From the NCBI GenBank assembly GCA_944376975.1, contig CALWEE010000097.1, positions 1 through 6,507 of the forward strand: a stretch of DNA of 6,507 bases. Direction: 5' to 3'. This document shows positions 1-5,495 of the stretch, piece by piece. Each line of letters opens with the position of its first letter. Within the stretch, counting starts at the first letter, position 1. The position numbers and the translations under genes were made by a program. The notes under the pieces are model-generated. The model made no database searches. It was not told the DNA's origin and saw only the letters and a list, made by a program, of their open reading frames with translations. The DNA is from an uncultured Lachnospiraceae bacterium. GTDB taxonomy: Bacteria > Bacillota > Clostridia > Lachnospirales > Lachnospiraceae.

Positions 1-827
1 GCCTGCATCGTATGTTCAACAATGCTGTCCACGACCGAGGCCTGAAAAGACGCGGCCACATCCGCTTTATTGACGGTCTCTCCTTTCATGCGGCATCCGT
101 TCAGGTAATTCAGGACCGCCGATTTTACGCCGCTGAAACTGAAATCCAACGGGGCGTCGTCGATATGGGCTCTGGGAAAAGCGATCGCTTCCGGGTTGCC
201 TTCTTTGGCCAGTTTGTCGATCTTTGGACCGCCGGGATACCCGAGGCCGATGGCCCGCGCCACTTTGTCAAAAGCTTCTCCCGCCGCGTCGTCCCGCGTT
301 CTTCCAAGGATCCGGTATTTCCCATAATCTTCCACCAGGACAAGATGGGTATGTCCGCCGGATACGACCATGCTGAGAAAGGGCGGTTCCAGCGTCTTGT
401 TTTCAATGTAATTCGCGGAAATATGCCCCTCGATATGGTGGACGCCCACAAGGGGCAGCGACCGGGCGTAGCTGATCGCCTTGGCCTCCGCCACGCCTAC
501 AAGGAGCGCCCCTACGAGCCCCGGCCCATAGGTCACGCCCACGGCGTCGATATCGTCCAGCGTAACGCCCGCGTCATCCAGCGCCTGGGCGATCACCTGA
601 TCGATCTTTTCCACATGCTTTCTCGAAGCGATCTCCGGCACGACGCCGCCGTAAAGCTTATGCAGTTCGATCTGGGAAGAGATCACGTTGGACAGCACAT
701 CCCTTCCGTTGCAAACGACGGCCGCCGCCGTCTCATCACACGATGATTCGATGGCCAGGATCAGGATATCGTCCGGACGGCTATGACCTTTTTTTTCTTT
801 TATTTCCTCATGACCTTCCGGCATCAT
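1..827 (-). CDS. tsaD: tRNA t6A37 threonylcarbamoyltransferase catalytic subunit TsaD (3' end outside window)
   Basis: TsaD transfers the threonylcarbamoyl group from TC-AMP to A37 of ANN-decoding tRNAs, working with TsaB and TsaE encoded upstream. The visible 275 codons show SSCDET (28-33), [10 protein letters not shown] (60-69), [11 protein letters not shown] (101-111), the metal-binding HIEGH with His131 and His135, SGGHTH (156-161), [12 protein letters not shown] (179-190) and LGYPGG (195-200). About 60 residues, including the last metal-binding Asp, should lie beyond the window. The start is ATG at 827 (ATGA overlap with rnz) or the adjacent ATG at 824, with AAGGAG 7 or 10 bases upstream. 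No later start codon precedes ILILAIESS, so the protein carries an unusual charged N-terminal extension of about 20 residues. That extension is encoded across a run of eight A (796-789). Confidence 0.97.
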   Translation of the reverse strand, partial: MMPEGHEEIKEKKGHSRPDDILILAIESSCDETAAAVVCNGRDVLSNVISSQIELHKLYGGVVPEIASRKHVEKIDQVIAQALDDAGVTLDDIDAVGVTYGPGLVGALLVGVAEAKAISYARSLPLVGVHHIEGHISANYIENKTLEPPFLSMVVSGGHTHLVLVEDYGKYRILGRTRDDAAGEAFDKVARAIGLGYPGGPKIDKLAKEGNPEAIAFPRAHIDDAPLDFSFSGVKSAVLNYLNGCRMKGETVNKADVAASFQASVVDSIVEHTMQ

Positions 828-1744
828 GACGACACTCCTTCCTCAAAATTCAGTTCCCGGGACATCCGGTCTTTTCCCGCGTGGGCATTGGGGAAGATCG
901 CCCGGACATCATCCATGAACATTTCCGGCCTGCCAAGCGCCGGACTGTAATGGGTCAGCCAAAGCTCCTTCACCCCGGCTTCCTTGGCCAGACGGGCAGC
1001 TTCTTCAAATGTCATATGTTTATATTTGACCGCGTTATTGATATCGCCTTTTTCGCCGTACATCCCTTCGCAGATGAACAGATCCGAGCCTTTCGCGTGC
1101 TCCGCTATGGCTGGTACCGGTCGGGTATCCGTCGTATAAGTGACTTTGATCCCCTTCCTTTCAGGCCCGAGCACCAGATCCGGCGTGTACGCGCGGCCGT
1201 CTTCCGTAACGGTCTCACCCTTTTGCAGCCGGCTCCACAGCTTTAGCGGCACGCCGTTTTCCCGGGCTTTCTCCACATCGAACAGACCGGCCCGGGGGAT
1301 CGAGACGCTGTAGCCATAGCACGTGATCTTGTGACTGACGCGAAAAGCGTCGATATGATAACCCTTGTGTTCTATATGGGCTTCTTTTTCCGTCAATTCG
1401 ACGAAATGGATCTTAAACGGCAGTTCCGGCGCGATCACCCGCAAAGACTGCACGACTCTTTCCAGGCCTTTCGGGCCGATCATCAACAGCGGCTCCGTCC
1501 GGTCTGAATTGCCCATGGCCAGCAGTATGCCCGGAAGACCGCTGATATGGTCCCCATGAAAATGGGTAATACAGATCGTATCCAGGGCATGAAAGCTCCA
1601 GCCCTTTTCCCGGATGCTGATCTGGGTGCCTTCCCCGCAGTCTATGAGCAGGCTGCTTCCATTATAACGGAGCATCAGGGAGGTCAGCCACCGATAAGGC
1701 AGCGGCATCATCCCCCCCGTACCAAGCAAACACAAATCCAGCAT
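824..1744 (-). CDS. rnz: Ribonuclease Z (tRNA 3' processing endonuclease)
   Basis: Ribonuclease Z is a zinc-dependent metallo-beta-lactamase-fold endonuclease. It removes the 3' trailer from tRNA precursors, mainly those lacking an encoded CCA. The 306 residues match the short-form family length. All expected metal ligands are visible: HFHGDH (61-66), His138 in VSHK, Asp206 in TTDTRP and His265 in [12 protein letters not shown] (7-14) opens the fold. The insert [19 protein letters not shown] (150-168), followed by LQKGETV, corresponds to the region before the tRNA-binding arm. The start at 1744 has AAAGGA six bases upstream. Its TGA stop overlaps the tsaD start as ATGA, so the two are probably translationally coupled. 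A generic MBL-fold hydrolase is the alternative, but the full ligand set and tRNA-gene neighbours favour ribonuclease Z. Confidence 0.9.
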   Translation of the reverse strand: MLDLCLLGTGGMMPLPYRWLTSLMLRYNGSSLLIDCGEGTQISIREKGWSFHALDTICITHFHGDHISGLPGILLAMGNSDRTEPLLMIGPKGLERVVQSLRVIAPELPFKIHFVELTEKEAHIEHKGYHIDAFRVSHKITCYGYSVSIPRAGLFDVEKARENGVPLKLWSRLQKGETVTEDGRAYTPDLVLGPERKGIKVTYTTDTRPVPAIAEHAKGSDLFICEGMYGEKGDINNAVKYKHMTFEEAARLAKEAGVKELWLTHYSPALGRPEMFMDDVRAIFPNAHAGKDRMSRELNFEEGVSS

Positions 1745-1767
1745 AATATTTCCTTTCTATCGGTTTA

Positions 1768-1974
1768 TCAGAGCAGTTCGGTCCTTTCCGTAACTGTCGG
1801 AGGATATTTGAACGTCCGTACCCATCGGTCATAACAGGATTCGCACAGGTCGATCTCATGCCTTTCCCCGTCTTTGCCTCCCGAAAAATATCCCCAGTCT
1901 TTTTCTATATGCAGATAATCCGCCTGTATGATCGTTTTTCCACAGCAGTGACATATGATCTCTGTTTTTTTCAT
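1768..1974 (-). CDS. Small four-cysteine (zinc-ribbon-like) protein, function unknown
   Basis: I do not recognise a named family. The 68-residue protein has two CxxC pairs, CHCC (8-11) and CESC (44-47), in the contexts ICHCCGK and IDLCESCYDRW. This spacing fits a small zinc ribbon. The middle (LHIEKDWGYFSGGKDGERHE, 21-40) is rich in aromatic and charged residues. There is no signal peptide or membrane segment, so it is probably cytoplasmic. The ATG at 1974 is chosen because AAAGGAG lies seven bases upstream. An open frame reaching back to 2025 would overlap rimI and lacks such a site. It sits 32 bases after rimI and 23 bases before ribonuclease Z, so it belongs to the operon. A role near RNA or the ribosome is only guessed from its neighbours. 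Confidence 0.85.
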   Translation of the reverse strand: MKKTEIICHCCGKTIIQADYLHIEKDWGYFSGGKDGERHEIDLCESCYDRWVRTFKYPPTVTERTELL

Positions 1975-2006
1975 GGACTTACTCCTTTGCTCAGGCCGTT
2001 GTACGG

Positions 2007-2519
2007 TTACGACTTGATTATACATTCCTTTTCGGTCTGTCCGCCAGTGGAGATTGCTGGGAAAACTTCACGGTACATGACCTGGGCGTCTTCCGGAGGG
2101 TGTTCATAGAAACCCTTTCGGATGCCGCAGGACGCGAAGCCCAGCGACCGGTACAGTCCCTTACCGGCTTCATTGCTCACCCGCACTTCCAGGTAAGCCC
2201 GCCTGACGCCCCGGCAAGCCCCTTCTTTGAGCAGCCGGCTCACCAGCGCCCGGCCGTATCCTTTGCGCCGCGCGTCCGGATCCACGGCCACGCTGACGAT
2301 CTCGCCTTCATCCACCACCGTATACATGCCCGCGCAGCCGATCAGGGCGATATCTTCGCCCCATTCCGCCTCAAGCACAAGCCAGATCGTCCGGGACAGG
2401 CCAAGGGATTCCCGAAGCCCCTCCTTGGACCAGGGATCCGAAAAACATTTCCGTTGGATCTTCTCGACCTTTTCCAGGTCGCCTTCAGCCATGGCGCGGA
2501 TACGGATCCCGGCCGTCAC
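2007..2519 (-). CDS. rimI: Ribosomal protein bS18 N-alpha-acetyltransferase RimI (GNAT family)
   Basis: RimI transfers an acetyl group from acetyl-CoA to the N-terminal alanine of ribosomal protein bS18 in well-studied bacteria; its range in Clostridia is less clear. The 170-residue protein has the GNAT fold signatures: DPWSKEGLRESL (28-39), VSVAVDPDARRKGYGRAL (75-92) with the RRKGYG pyrophosphate-binding loop, LEVRVSNEAGKGLYRSLGF (110-128) with the RimI catalytic-type Glu111 and Tyr123, and the YEHPPEDAQVM ending (138-148). The GTG start at 2519 overlaps the tsaB stop by four bases and has GGAGG six bases upstream; the next ATG (residue 10) would cut the first strand. About 16 residues extend past the domain. 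Its position between tsaB and tsaD is common in Firmicutes. Confidence 0.93.
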   Translation of the reverse strand: MTAGIRIRAMAEGDLEKVEKIQRKCFSDPWSKEGLRESLGLSRTIWLVLEAEWGEDIALIGCAGMYTVVDEGEIVSVAVDPDARRKGYGRALVSRLLKEGACRGVRRAYLEVRVSNEAGKGLYRSLGFASCGIRKGFYEHPPEDAQVMYREVFPAISTGGQTEKECIIKS

Positions 2520-3259
2520 AAGGCGCCTCCGCTTTCGGCCGGATCTTCGGCTTGGCGCTGTTTTTCCCGCTCCAGCCGTTCCCGTTCCGCCTGGGACAGG
2601 CGCAGATATTCCGGCATCAGATCGGCCCCGCGCACGGCCCGGCCTTCTTCCAGGTAACGCTTTCCAAGGACCGCCAGGGCGCCCGCCCGCTGTCTGGAAA
2701 GGTGGGGCGGCGCGTATTCATGTTCCGTCCGCATATGTTCTTCTATATAATCTTTATACACGGGCACGCCGTCTCCGAGAAAGATCACTGGCCGTCCCAT
2801 CTCATCCAGCCTTTCCACGACCGCGCCTATGGAAACCGCCTCCTGAGGGCGGATCACCTGGAACGTGCCCGACTCAAAGGTATAAAGGCCGGTATAGACC
2901 TGGTCCCGGCGCGCGTCCATCAGCGGGCAGATCAGTTTTTCCGTCCCGAAAAGATTATACGCGATGGCGTCCACGGTGGGCACGCCGATCAGCGGTTTAT
3001 CAAGGGCCAGCCCCAGTCCTTTGGCCGTGGCCGCGCCGATGCGCAGTCCGGTAAACGATCCGGGGCCTTTGGAAACGGCAATGGCGTCCACATCCTTTAA
3101 GTCGGCTCCCACCATGCGGATCATCTGATCCAGCATGGGCAAAAGGGTCTGGGAATGGGTCTTTTTAAAATTTGTCGTAAATTCTCCGATGAGCACGTCA
3201 TCGGACAACAGCGCCACGGACGCCACAAGTCCGGAGCTTTCAACAGCCAAAAGCAGCAT
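2516..3259 (-). CDS. tsaB: tRNA t6A37 threonylcarbamoyltransferase complex subunit TsaB
   Basis: TsaB is the inactive ASKHA-fold paralogue of TsaD and forms the heterodimer scaffold on which t6A37 is made. The 247-residue protein opens with LLLAVESSG (2-10) and has the diagnostic GPGSFTGLRIG (65-75), then LIGVPTVDAIA (90-100) and the MDARRDQVYTGLY region (114-126). The HxxxH metal site of TsaD is absent, as expected for TsaB. The start at 3259 has AGGGAGG nine bases upstream, inside the end of tsaE. The C-terminal 25 residues form a charged, probably helical tail (QAERERLEREK) beyond the conserved domain. The stop codon overlaps the GTG start of rimI as GTGA. Confidence 0.96.
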   Translation of the reverse strand: MLLLAVESSGLVASVALLSDDVLIGEFTTNFKKTHSQTLLPMLDQMIRMVGADLKDVDAIAVSKGPGSFTGLRIGAATAKGLGLALDKPLIGVPTVDAIAYNLFGTEKLICPLMDARRDQVYTGLYTFESGTFQVIRPQEAVSIGAVVERLDEMGRPVIFLGDGVPVYKDYIEEHMRTEHEYAPPHLSRQRAGALAVLGKRYLEEGRAVRGADLMPEYLRLSQAERERLEREKQRQAEDPAESGGAL

Positions 3260-3707
3260 CAGGACGCGCCTCCCTTTCTATGGTGATCTTGCGATAGTCA
3301 AAGCCTTTTTCCAGGTCTTTATCGATACGGATGACCTGGATATGTTCCGGGAGCAGGCCGGCGACCCTGCCCGCCCATTCGATCAGGCAGACACCCTGCC
3401 CGTAAATGTAATCGTCAAAACCGATCTCGTCCATTTCTTCTTCGTCGCTGATACGATAGACGTCAAAATGATAGAAGGGCAGGCGCCCTTCTTCATATTC
3501 CTGGAGGATCGTAAACGTGGGACTGCTGATCGGCTCCAGGATGCCCATGCCTTTCGCGAACCCCTGGGTAAATACGGTCTTTCCCACGCCCAGATCGCCC
3601 ACCAGGCAGTACACTTCCCCCGGACGGGCCTGGCTGCCGAGCTTAACGCCCAGCGCCATCGTTTCTTCCGGTGAAAAGGTTTCTTTTTCTGTCCGACTGT
3701 ATCCCAT
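3240..3707 (-). CDS. tsaE: tRNA t6A37 biosynthesis ATPase TsaE
   Basis: TsaE is the small P-loop ATPase that binds the TsaB-TsaD complex and resets it between rounds of t6A37 synthesis on ANN-decoding tRNAs in the cytoplasm. The 155-residue protein has normal family length. It shows the Walker A motif GDLGVGKT (37-44), the switch-like SSPTFT (61-66), HFDVYR (80-85) and LIEWAGRV (108-115), all expected at these places in TsaE. The ATG start at 3707 is supported by GAGGAG seven bases upstream. That site overlaps the end of the preceding YcxB-like gene, whose stop is only 3 bases away. The last 20 bases overlap the start of tsaB, which suggests translational coupling. The C-terminal ten residues are not conserved-looking. 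Confidence 0.96.
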   Translation of the reverse strand: MGYSRTEKETFSPEETMALGVKLGSQARPGEVYCLVGDLGVGKTVFTQGFAKGMGILEPISSPTFTILQEYEEGRLPFYHFDVYRISDEEEMDEIGFDDYIYGQGVCLIEWAGRVAGLLPEHIQVIRIDKDLEKGFDYRKITIEREARPDAAFGC

Positions 3708-3710
3708 AGG

Positions 3711-4424
3711 TTATCTCCTCACTTTGACCGTGCCTTTTTTCGTGTTCTCCCGCATCATCTGAAGGATGTCCGCCCGTTTTGACGCGATCTGGTCTTTCGG
3801 CAAAATGTAAACGTTGACGCGGCTGAGATAAATGATCAGACAATTTCCCGTGTCCCTTACCCGATAAACATCTTCCCACGGGACGCGGATCAGTTCTTTA
3901 CCCTGCTGGGTCACATTGAACCCTTTGCTCCCAAGGATATAGTCCATCGGATATTCAAAGATCGCGCTGGAGCGGATCTGTTTGCCTGCCCGGACGCGGA
4001 TCATGATCGGATTGATCACGATATAGATCAGGAACAGAAATACGAGGATCGTATTCGTCAGCGAATCCAGCGAACGATGGAACATCAGAAGCGCCACGCC
4101 GCTGCAGGCGCTGATGAGCATGCCTAAAGCGCCCCCGACAGAATGGTAATTGTAATACATGAGAAAATCGAACATTTCTTTTACGCCGACTTTTACGGAA
4201 AAATCCACGCGCCGGCCGTCTTCGCCGACCACTTCCGTCCTTACGATCGTCCGCCCTTTATCCCGTTTTCCTATGATGCCGGCAAACGGGTTATCGTCTT
4301 TTCGCTCCGGTCCCTTTTCGCTGCCGCCGTCTTCGCGGGCCGCTTGCGCCATGTTTTCCGGCTTTCCATTGTCTTTGGCGATATCTTCCGGCTTTCGCGT
4401 ACTTTCTTTGGGCTCCATTGCCAT
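3711..4424 (-). CDS. YcxB-like membrane protein with charged N-terminal extension
   Basis: Function unknown. The layout matches YcxB-like proteins: two membrane helices and a small C-terminal domain that probably faces the cytoplasm. Counting from the ATG at 4424, residues 1-65 are highly charged and low in hydrophobic residues (many Lys, Glu, Asp), so probably disordered. Residues 68-88 (GEDGRRVDFSVKVGVKEMFDF) resemble the start of the family domain. Membrane helices lie at about 95-115 and 123-143. The C-terminal domain has the family-like ILGSKGFNV, IRVPWEDVYRVRDT and IYLSRVNVYILPKDQ. The ATG at 4424 is preferred because GGAGG (4436-4432) is 7 bases upstream; the ATG at 4430 is only 1 base away. 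It heads the operon, with tsaE starting 3 bases after its stop codon. That suggests co-expression with the t6A genes but does not reveal its role. Confidence 0.75.
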   Translation of the reverse strand: MAMEPKESTRKPEDIAKDNGKPENMAQAAREDGGSEKGPERKDDNPFAGIIGKRDKGRTIVRTEVVGEDGRRVDFSVKVGVKEMFDFLMYYNYHSVGGALGMLISACSGVALLMFHRSLDSLTNTILVFLFLIYIVINPIMIRVRAGKQIRSSAIFEYPMDYILGSKGFNVTQQGKELIRVPWEDVYRVRDTGNCLIIYLSRVNVYILPKDQIASKRADILQMMRENTKKGTVKVRR

Positions 4425-4444
4425 ATCCATTCCTCCACATTCCT

Positions 4445-4499
4445 ATCTGCTGTCACACGCAGGTTTATCGCCGGACACCCGGCCGTTTGCCCGGCAGAT
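4445..4499 (-). promoter_or_regulatory. Structured 5' leader of the YcxB-tsa operon
   Basis: Between the predicted transcript start and the first gene, the minus strand shows ATCTGC (4499-4494) able to pair with GCAGAT (4450-4445). Nested inside is a perfect hairpin, GCCGG-GTGT-CCGGC (4483-4470). A competing pairing of GCCG (4495-4492) with CGGC (4485-4482) overlaps it. The outer stem ends nine bases before the GGAGG ribosome binding site (4436-4432). It matches no riboswitch or T-box class I recognise. It could be a small regulatory leader or chance pairing in GC-rich DNA. Confidence 0.35.
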
Positions 4500-4511
4500 G
4501 CCTTGGGTAGC

Positions 4512-4541
4512 ATTATAACACAAACAGCCCGCAGTGCACAA
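4512..4541 (-). promoter_or_regulatory. Extended -10 promoter of the YcxB-tsaEB-rimI-rnz-tsaD operon
   Basis: The minus strand carries TGTTATAAT: a perfect -10 box TATAAT (4517-4512) preceded by TG at the extended -10 position (4520-4519). The -35 side is weak, TTGTGC (4541-4536) at 18 bases or TGTGCA at 17, each 3 of 6 matches, as is usual for extended -10 promoters. Transcription should begin near 4505, leaving a leader of about 80 bases. The promoter overlaps the 3' arm and tail of the ribU terminator. Confidence 0.7.
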
Positions 4542-4581
4542 GAGTCCTGGAACGATCGGACACCTGCGCGCCGCGGGCTGT
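4516..4581 (-). terminator. Probable intrinsic terminator of ribU
   Basis: On the minus strand ACAGCCCGC (4581-4573) pairs perfectly with GCGGGCTGT (4532-4524). Further imperfect pairing continues inside the loop, for example around 4568-4571 with 4534-4537. The tail after the stem is T-rich but interrupted (TTGTGTT), so termination may be incomplete. It begins 15 bases behind the ribU stop codon. The tail runs directly into the -10 box of the next operon's promoter. Confidence 0.65.
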
Positions 4582-4596
4582 CAGCACGTCATGCCG

Positions 4597-5199
4597 TTAT
4601 GCCTGCAAAGGTTTTCTTACGATCTTGTATACGTAATAGGAAACCACCGAGATCATGATCCCTTTCACCACGTTGAACGGCGTGATGCCGATGATCACGA
4701 TGCCCCAGAGGGAATCGATCTTCGGGAGGAATCCCGGCGTCAGGCTGCCCACCATATCGATCAGGTTGGACATGCCGCCAAACATCTGGGAATAGAAGGG
4801 CAGGGTGATAAAGTAATTCGCTACGATGCCCGCCAGGCACATGACAACCGTTCCCACGGCGAAGCCGGCCAGAAGGTTGTATTTGGACCGGTACCGTCGG
4901 TAAATGACGCACAGCGGGACAACATAGGCGCAGCCAACGATAAGGTTCGCCAGCTCCCCGGCGCCGATGGTCTTCGTGTTGGATATGACCTTCAGGAGGT
5001 TTTTCACCAACTCAATGAACACGCCGGCCGCGGGGCCGAACGAAAGGCCGCCCACCACCGCGGGCACATCGCTGAACTCAATGCGCAGGAAACCGATATA
5101 AGCCGGCGATTCCAGCAGCATCAAGACATAAGCCAGGGCTGACAGCAGCCCGACCGTCACCAGGGTCCTCGTTGAAAACATCACTTTTTTCGCTTCCAC
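4597..5199 (-). CDS. ribU: Riboflavin ECF transporter substrate-binding subunit RibU
   Basis: RibU is the membrane S-component that binds riboflavin and, with the shared EcfA/EcfA'/EcfT energising module (not in this window), imports it. The 200-residue protein is hydrophobic throughout, with about six membrane segments. It has the family pattern: FLRIEFSDVPAVVGG (37-51) with FGPAAG (54-59), ELVKNLL (63-69), GAGELANLIVG (79-89), NYFITLPFY (128-136) and PFNVVKG (174-180). From memory, the Asn residues in NYF and PFN and the Lys in VVKG match flavin contacts in solved RibU structures. The GTG at 5199 is chosen as start because AAAGGAGAGGA sits 5-9 bases upstream. The first ATG (5181) is too far from it (27 bases), and the upstream open frame runs through the terminator and leader. 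The FMN riboswitch in front fixes the substrate class. Confidence 0.93.
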   Translation of the reverse strand: MEAKKVMFSTRTLVTVGLLSALAYVLMLLESPAYIGFLRIEFSDVPAVVGGLSFGPAAGVFIELVKNLLKVISNTKTIGAGELANLIVGCAYVVPLCVIYRRYRSKYNLLAGFAVGTVVMCLAGIVANYFITLPFYSQMFGGMSNLIDMVGSLTPGFLPKIDSLWGIVIIGITPFNVVKGIMISVVSYYVYKIVRKPLQA

Positions 5200-5209
5200 A
5201 GCAATCCTC

Positions 5210-5227
5210 TCCTTTACATATAAAGGA
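5210..5227 (-). promoter_or_regulatory. Small hairpin covering the ribU ribosome binding site
   Basis: On the minus strand TCCTTTA (5227-5221), loop TATG, then TAAAGGA (5216-5210) make a perfect 7-bp stem. The 3' arm contains the AAAGGA core of the ribU Shine-Dalgarno sequence AAAGGAGAGGA. When folded, it would hide the ribosome binding site on transcripts that have escaped the terminator. The stem is mostly A-U, so it is weak and may only modulate translation. Whether it has a regulatory role is inference. Confidence 0.5.
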
Positions 5228-5283
5228 AGTTCTTCGCTTATGTCCTGTGTATCCCAGCCGCGCGCTCTTATTCTCTTCGCAGT

Positions 5284-5311
5284 AAAAATGCCCCGGCAAA
5301 AAACCGGGGCA
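5284..5311 (-). terminator. Intrinsic terminator of the FMN riboswitch (expression platform)
   Basis: On the minus strand TGCCCCGG (5311-5304) and CCGGGGCA (5296-5289) form a perfect 8-bp GC-rich stem. The loop is 7 bases, mostly T, and a run of five T follows (5288-5284), a standard intrinsic terminator. It starts 18 bases after the aptamer and ends 84 bases before the ribU start codon, so it acts as the riboswitch's off state. Its 5' arm TGCCCCG is also perfectly complementary to CGGGGCA at the 5' end of the aptamer (5436-5430). That pairing would give a 7-bp antiterminator when FMN is absent (inference). Confidence 0.93.
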
Positions 5312-5329
5312 CATAAAATACACATGATC

Positions 5330-5441
5330 TTCTTCTCCCATCCAGACTGTACTGTCGGTTTTGGAATTCCACCAAATCAACTGCTTGACGCAGGTCACGG
5401 ACTGTCACCGTCGGTCGCGAATTTCACGCTGCCCCGAAGAA
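5330..5441 (-). promoter_or_regulatory. FMN riboswitch aptamer (RFN element)
   Basis: This is a six-helix FMN-sensing RNA leader. The minus strand shows the RFN hallmarks in order: TCTTCGGGGCAG at the 5' end, GTGAAATTC and GACCGACGGT, AGTCCGTGACC, AACCGACAGTACAGTC, and TGGATGGGAGAAGA at the 3' end. The closing P1 helix pairs TTCTTC (5441-5436) with GAAGAA (5335-5330). Compared with the common GGG..CCC form of the next helix, this copy has GCG (5428-5426) facing CGC (5418-5416), a base-pair swap that keeps the pairing. Such elements bind FMN and turn off riboflavin synthesis or uptake genes. The ribU gene downstream and the terminator between them fit an OFF switch. Confidence 0.97.
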
Positions 5442-5466
5442 TTTCCTTATTCATATTTACTGTTAT

Positions 5467-5495
5467 ATACTAGCACACATTTCCTCACGTGTCAA
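5467..5495 (-). promoter_or_regulatory. Sigma-A type promoter of the ribU riboswitch transcript
   Basis: On the minus strand a perfect -35 box TTGACA (5495-5490) is followed by a 17-base spacer and a -10 box TAGTAT (5472-5467, 4 of 6 matches). The spacer ends in TGC, which makes an extended -10 element. Transcription should start near 5460, about 20 bases before the FMN aptamer and about 260 bases before the ribU start codon. It lies 38 bases behind the tex stop codon, so ribU has its own promoter, although read-through from tex remains possible. Confidence 0.8.

Noticed and set aside
12..746. Plus-strand open frame of 244 codons opposite tsaD
   Set aside because: It mirrors the tsaD coding frame. 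TsaD motifs on the minus strand are unambiguous, and the plus frame has no family resemblance.
2017..2022. TATAAT on the minus strand near the end of rimI, as a promoter for the small gene, rnz and tsaD
   Set aside because: No acceptable -35 box at 16-18 bases and no TGn in the right place. The bases are inside the last codons of rimI, so the match is probably chance.
1975..2025. Upstream extension of the four-cysteine protein to an ATG at 2025
   Set aside because: It would overlap the end of rimI and has no good ribosome binding site, whereas the ATG at 1974 has AAAGGAG at ideal spacing.
2227..3054. Long plus-strand open frame (275 codons) opposite tsaB and rimI
   Set aside because: The opposite strand carries clear TsaB and RimI motifs with proper ribosome binding sites. 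The plus-strand translation is Arg/Pro/Ser-rich with no recognisable domain, typical of a shadow frame in GC-rich DNA.
4534..5142. Plus-strand open frame of 202 codons opposite ribU
   Set aside because: His/Gln/Arg-rich translation antisense to a well-supported membrane protein gene; no ribosome binding site or domain seen.
5200..5325. Upstream in-frame extension of ribU to an ATG at 5325
   Set aside because: The extra 42 codons run through the riboswitch terminator and the masking hairpin, encode non-family sequence and lack a ribosome binding site. The GTG at 5199 fits far better.
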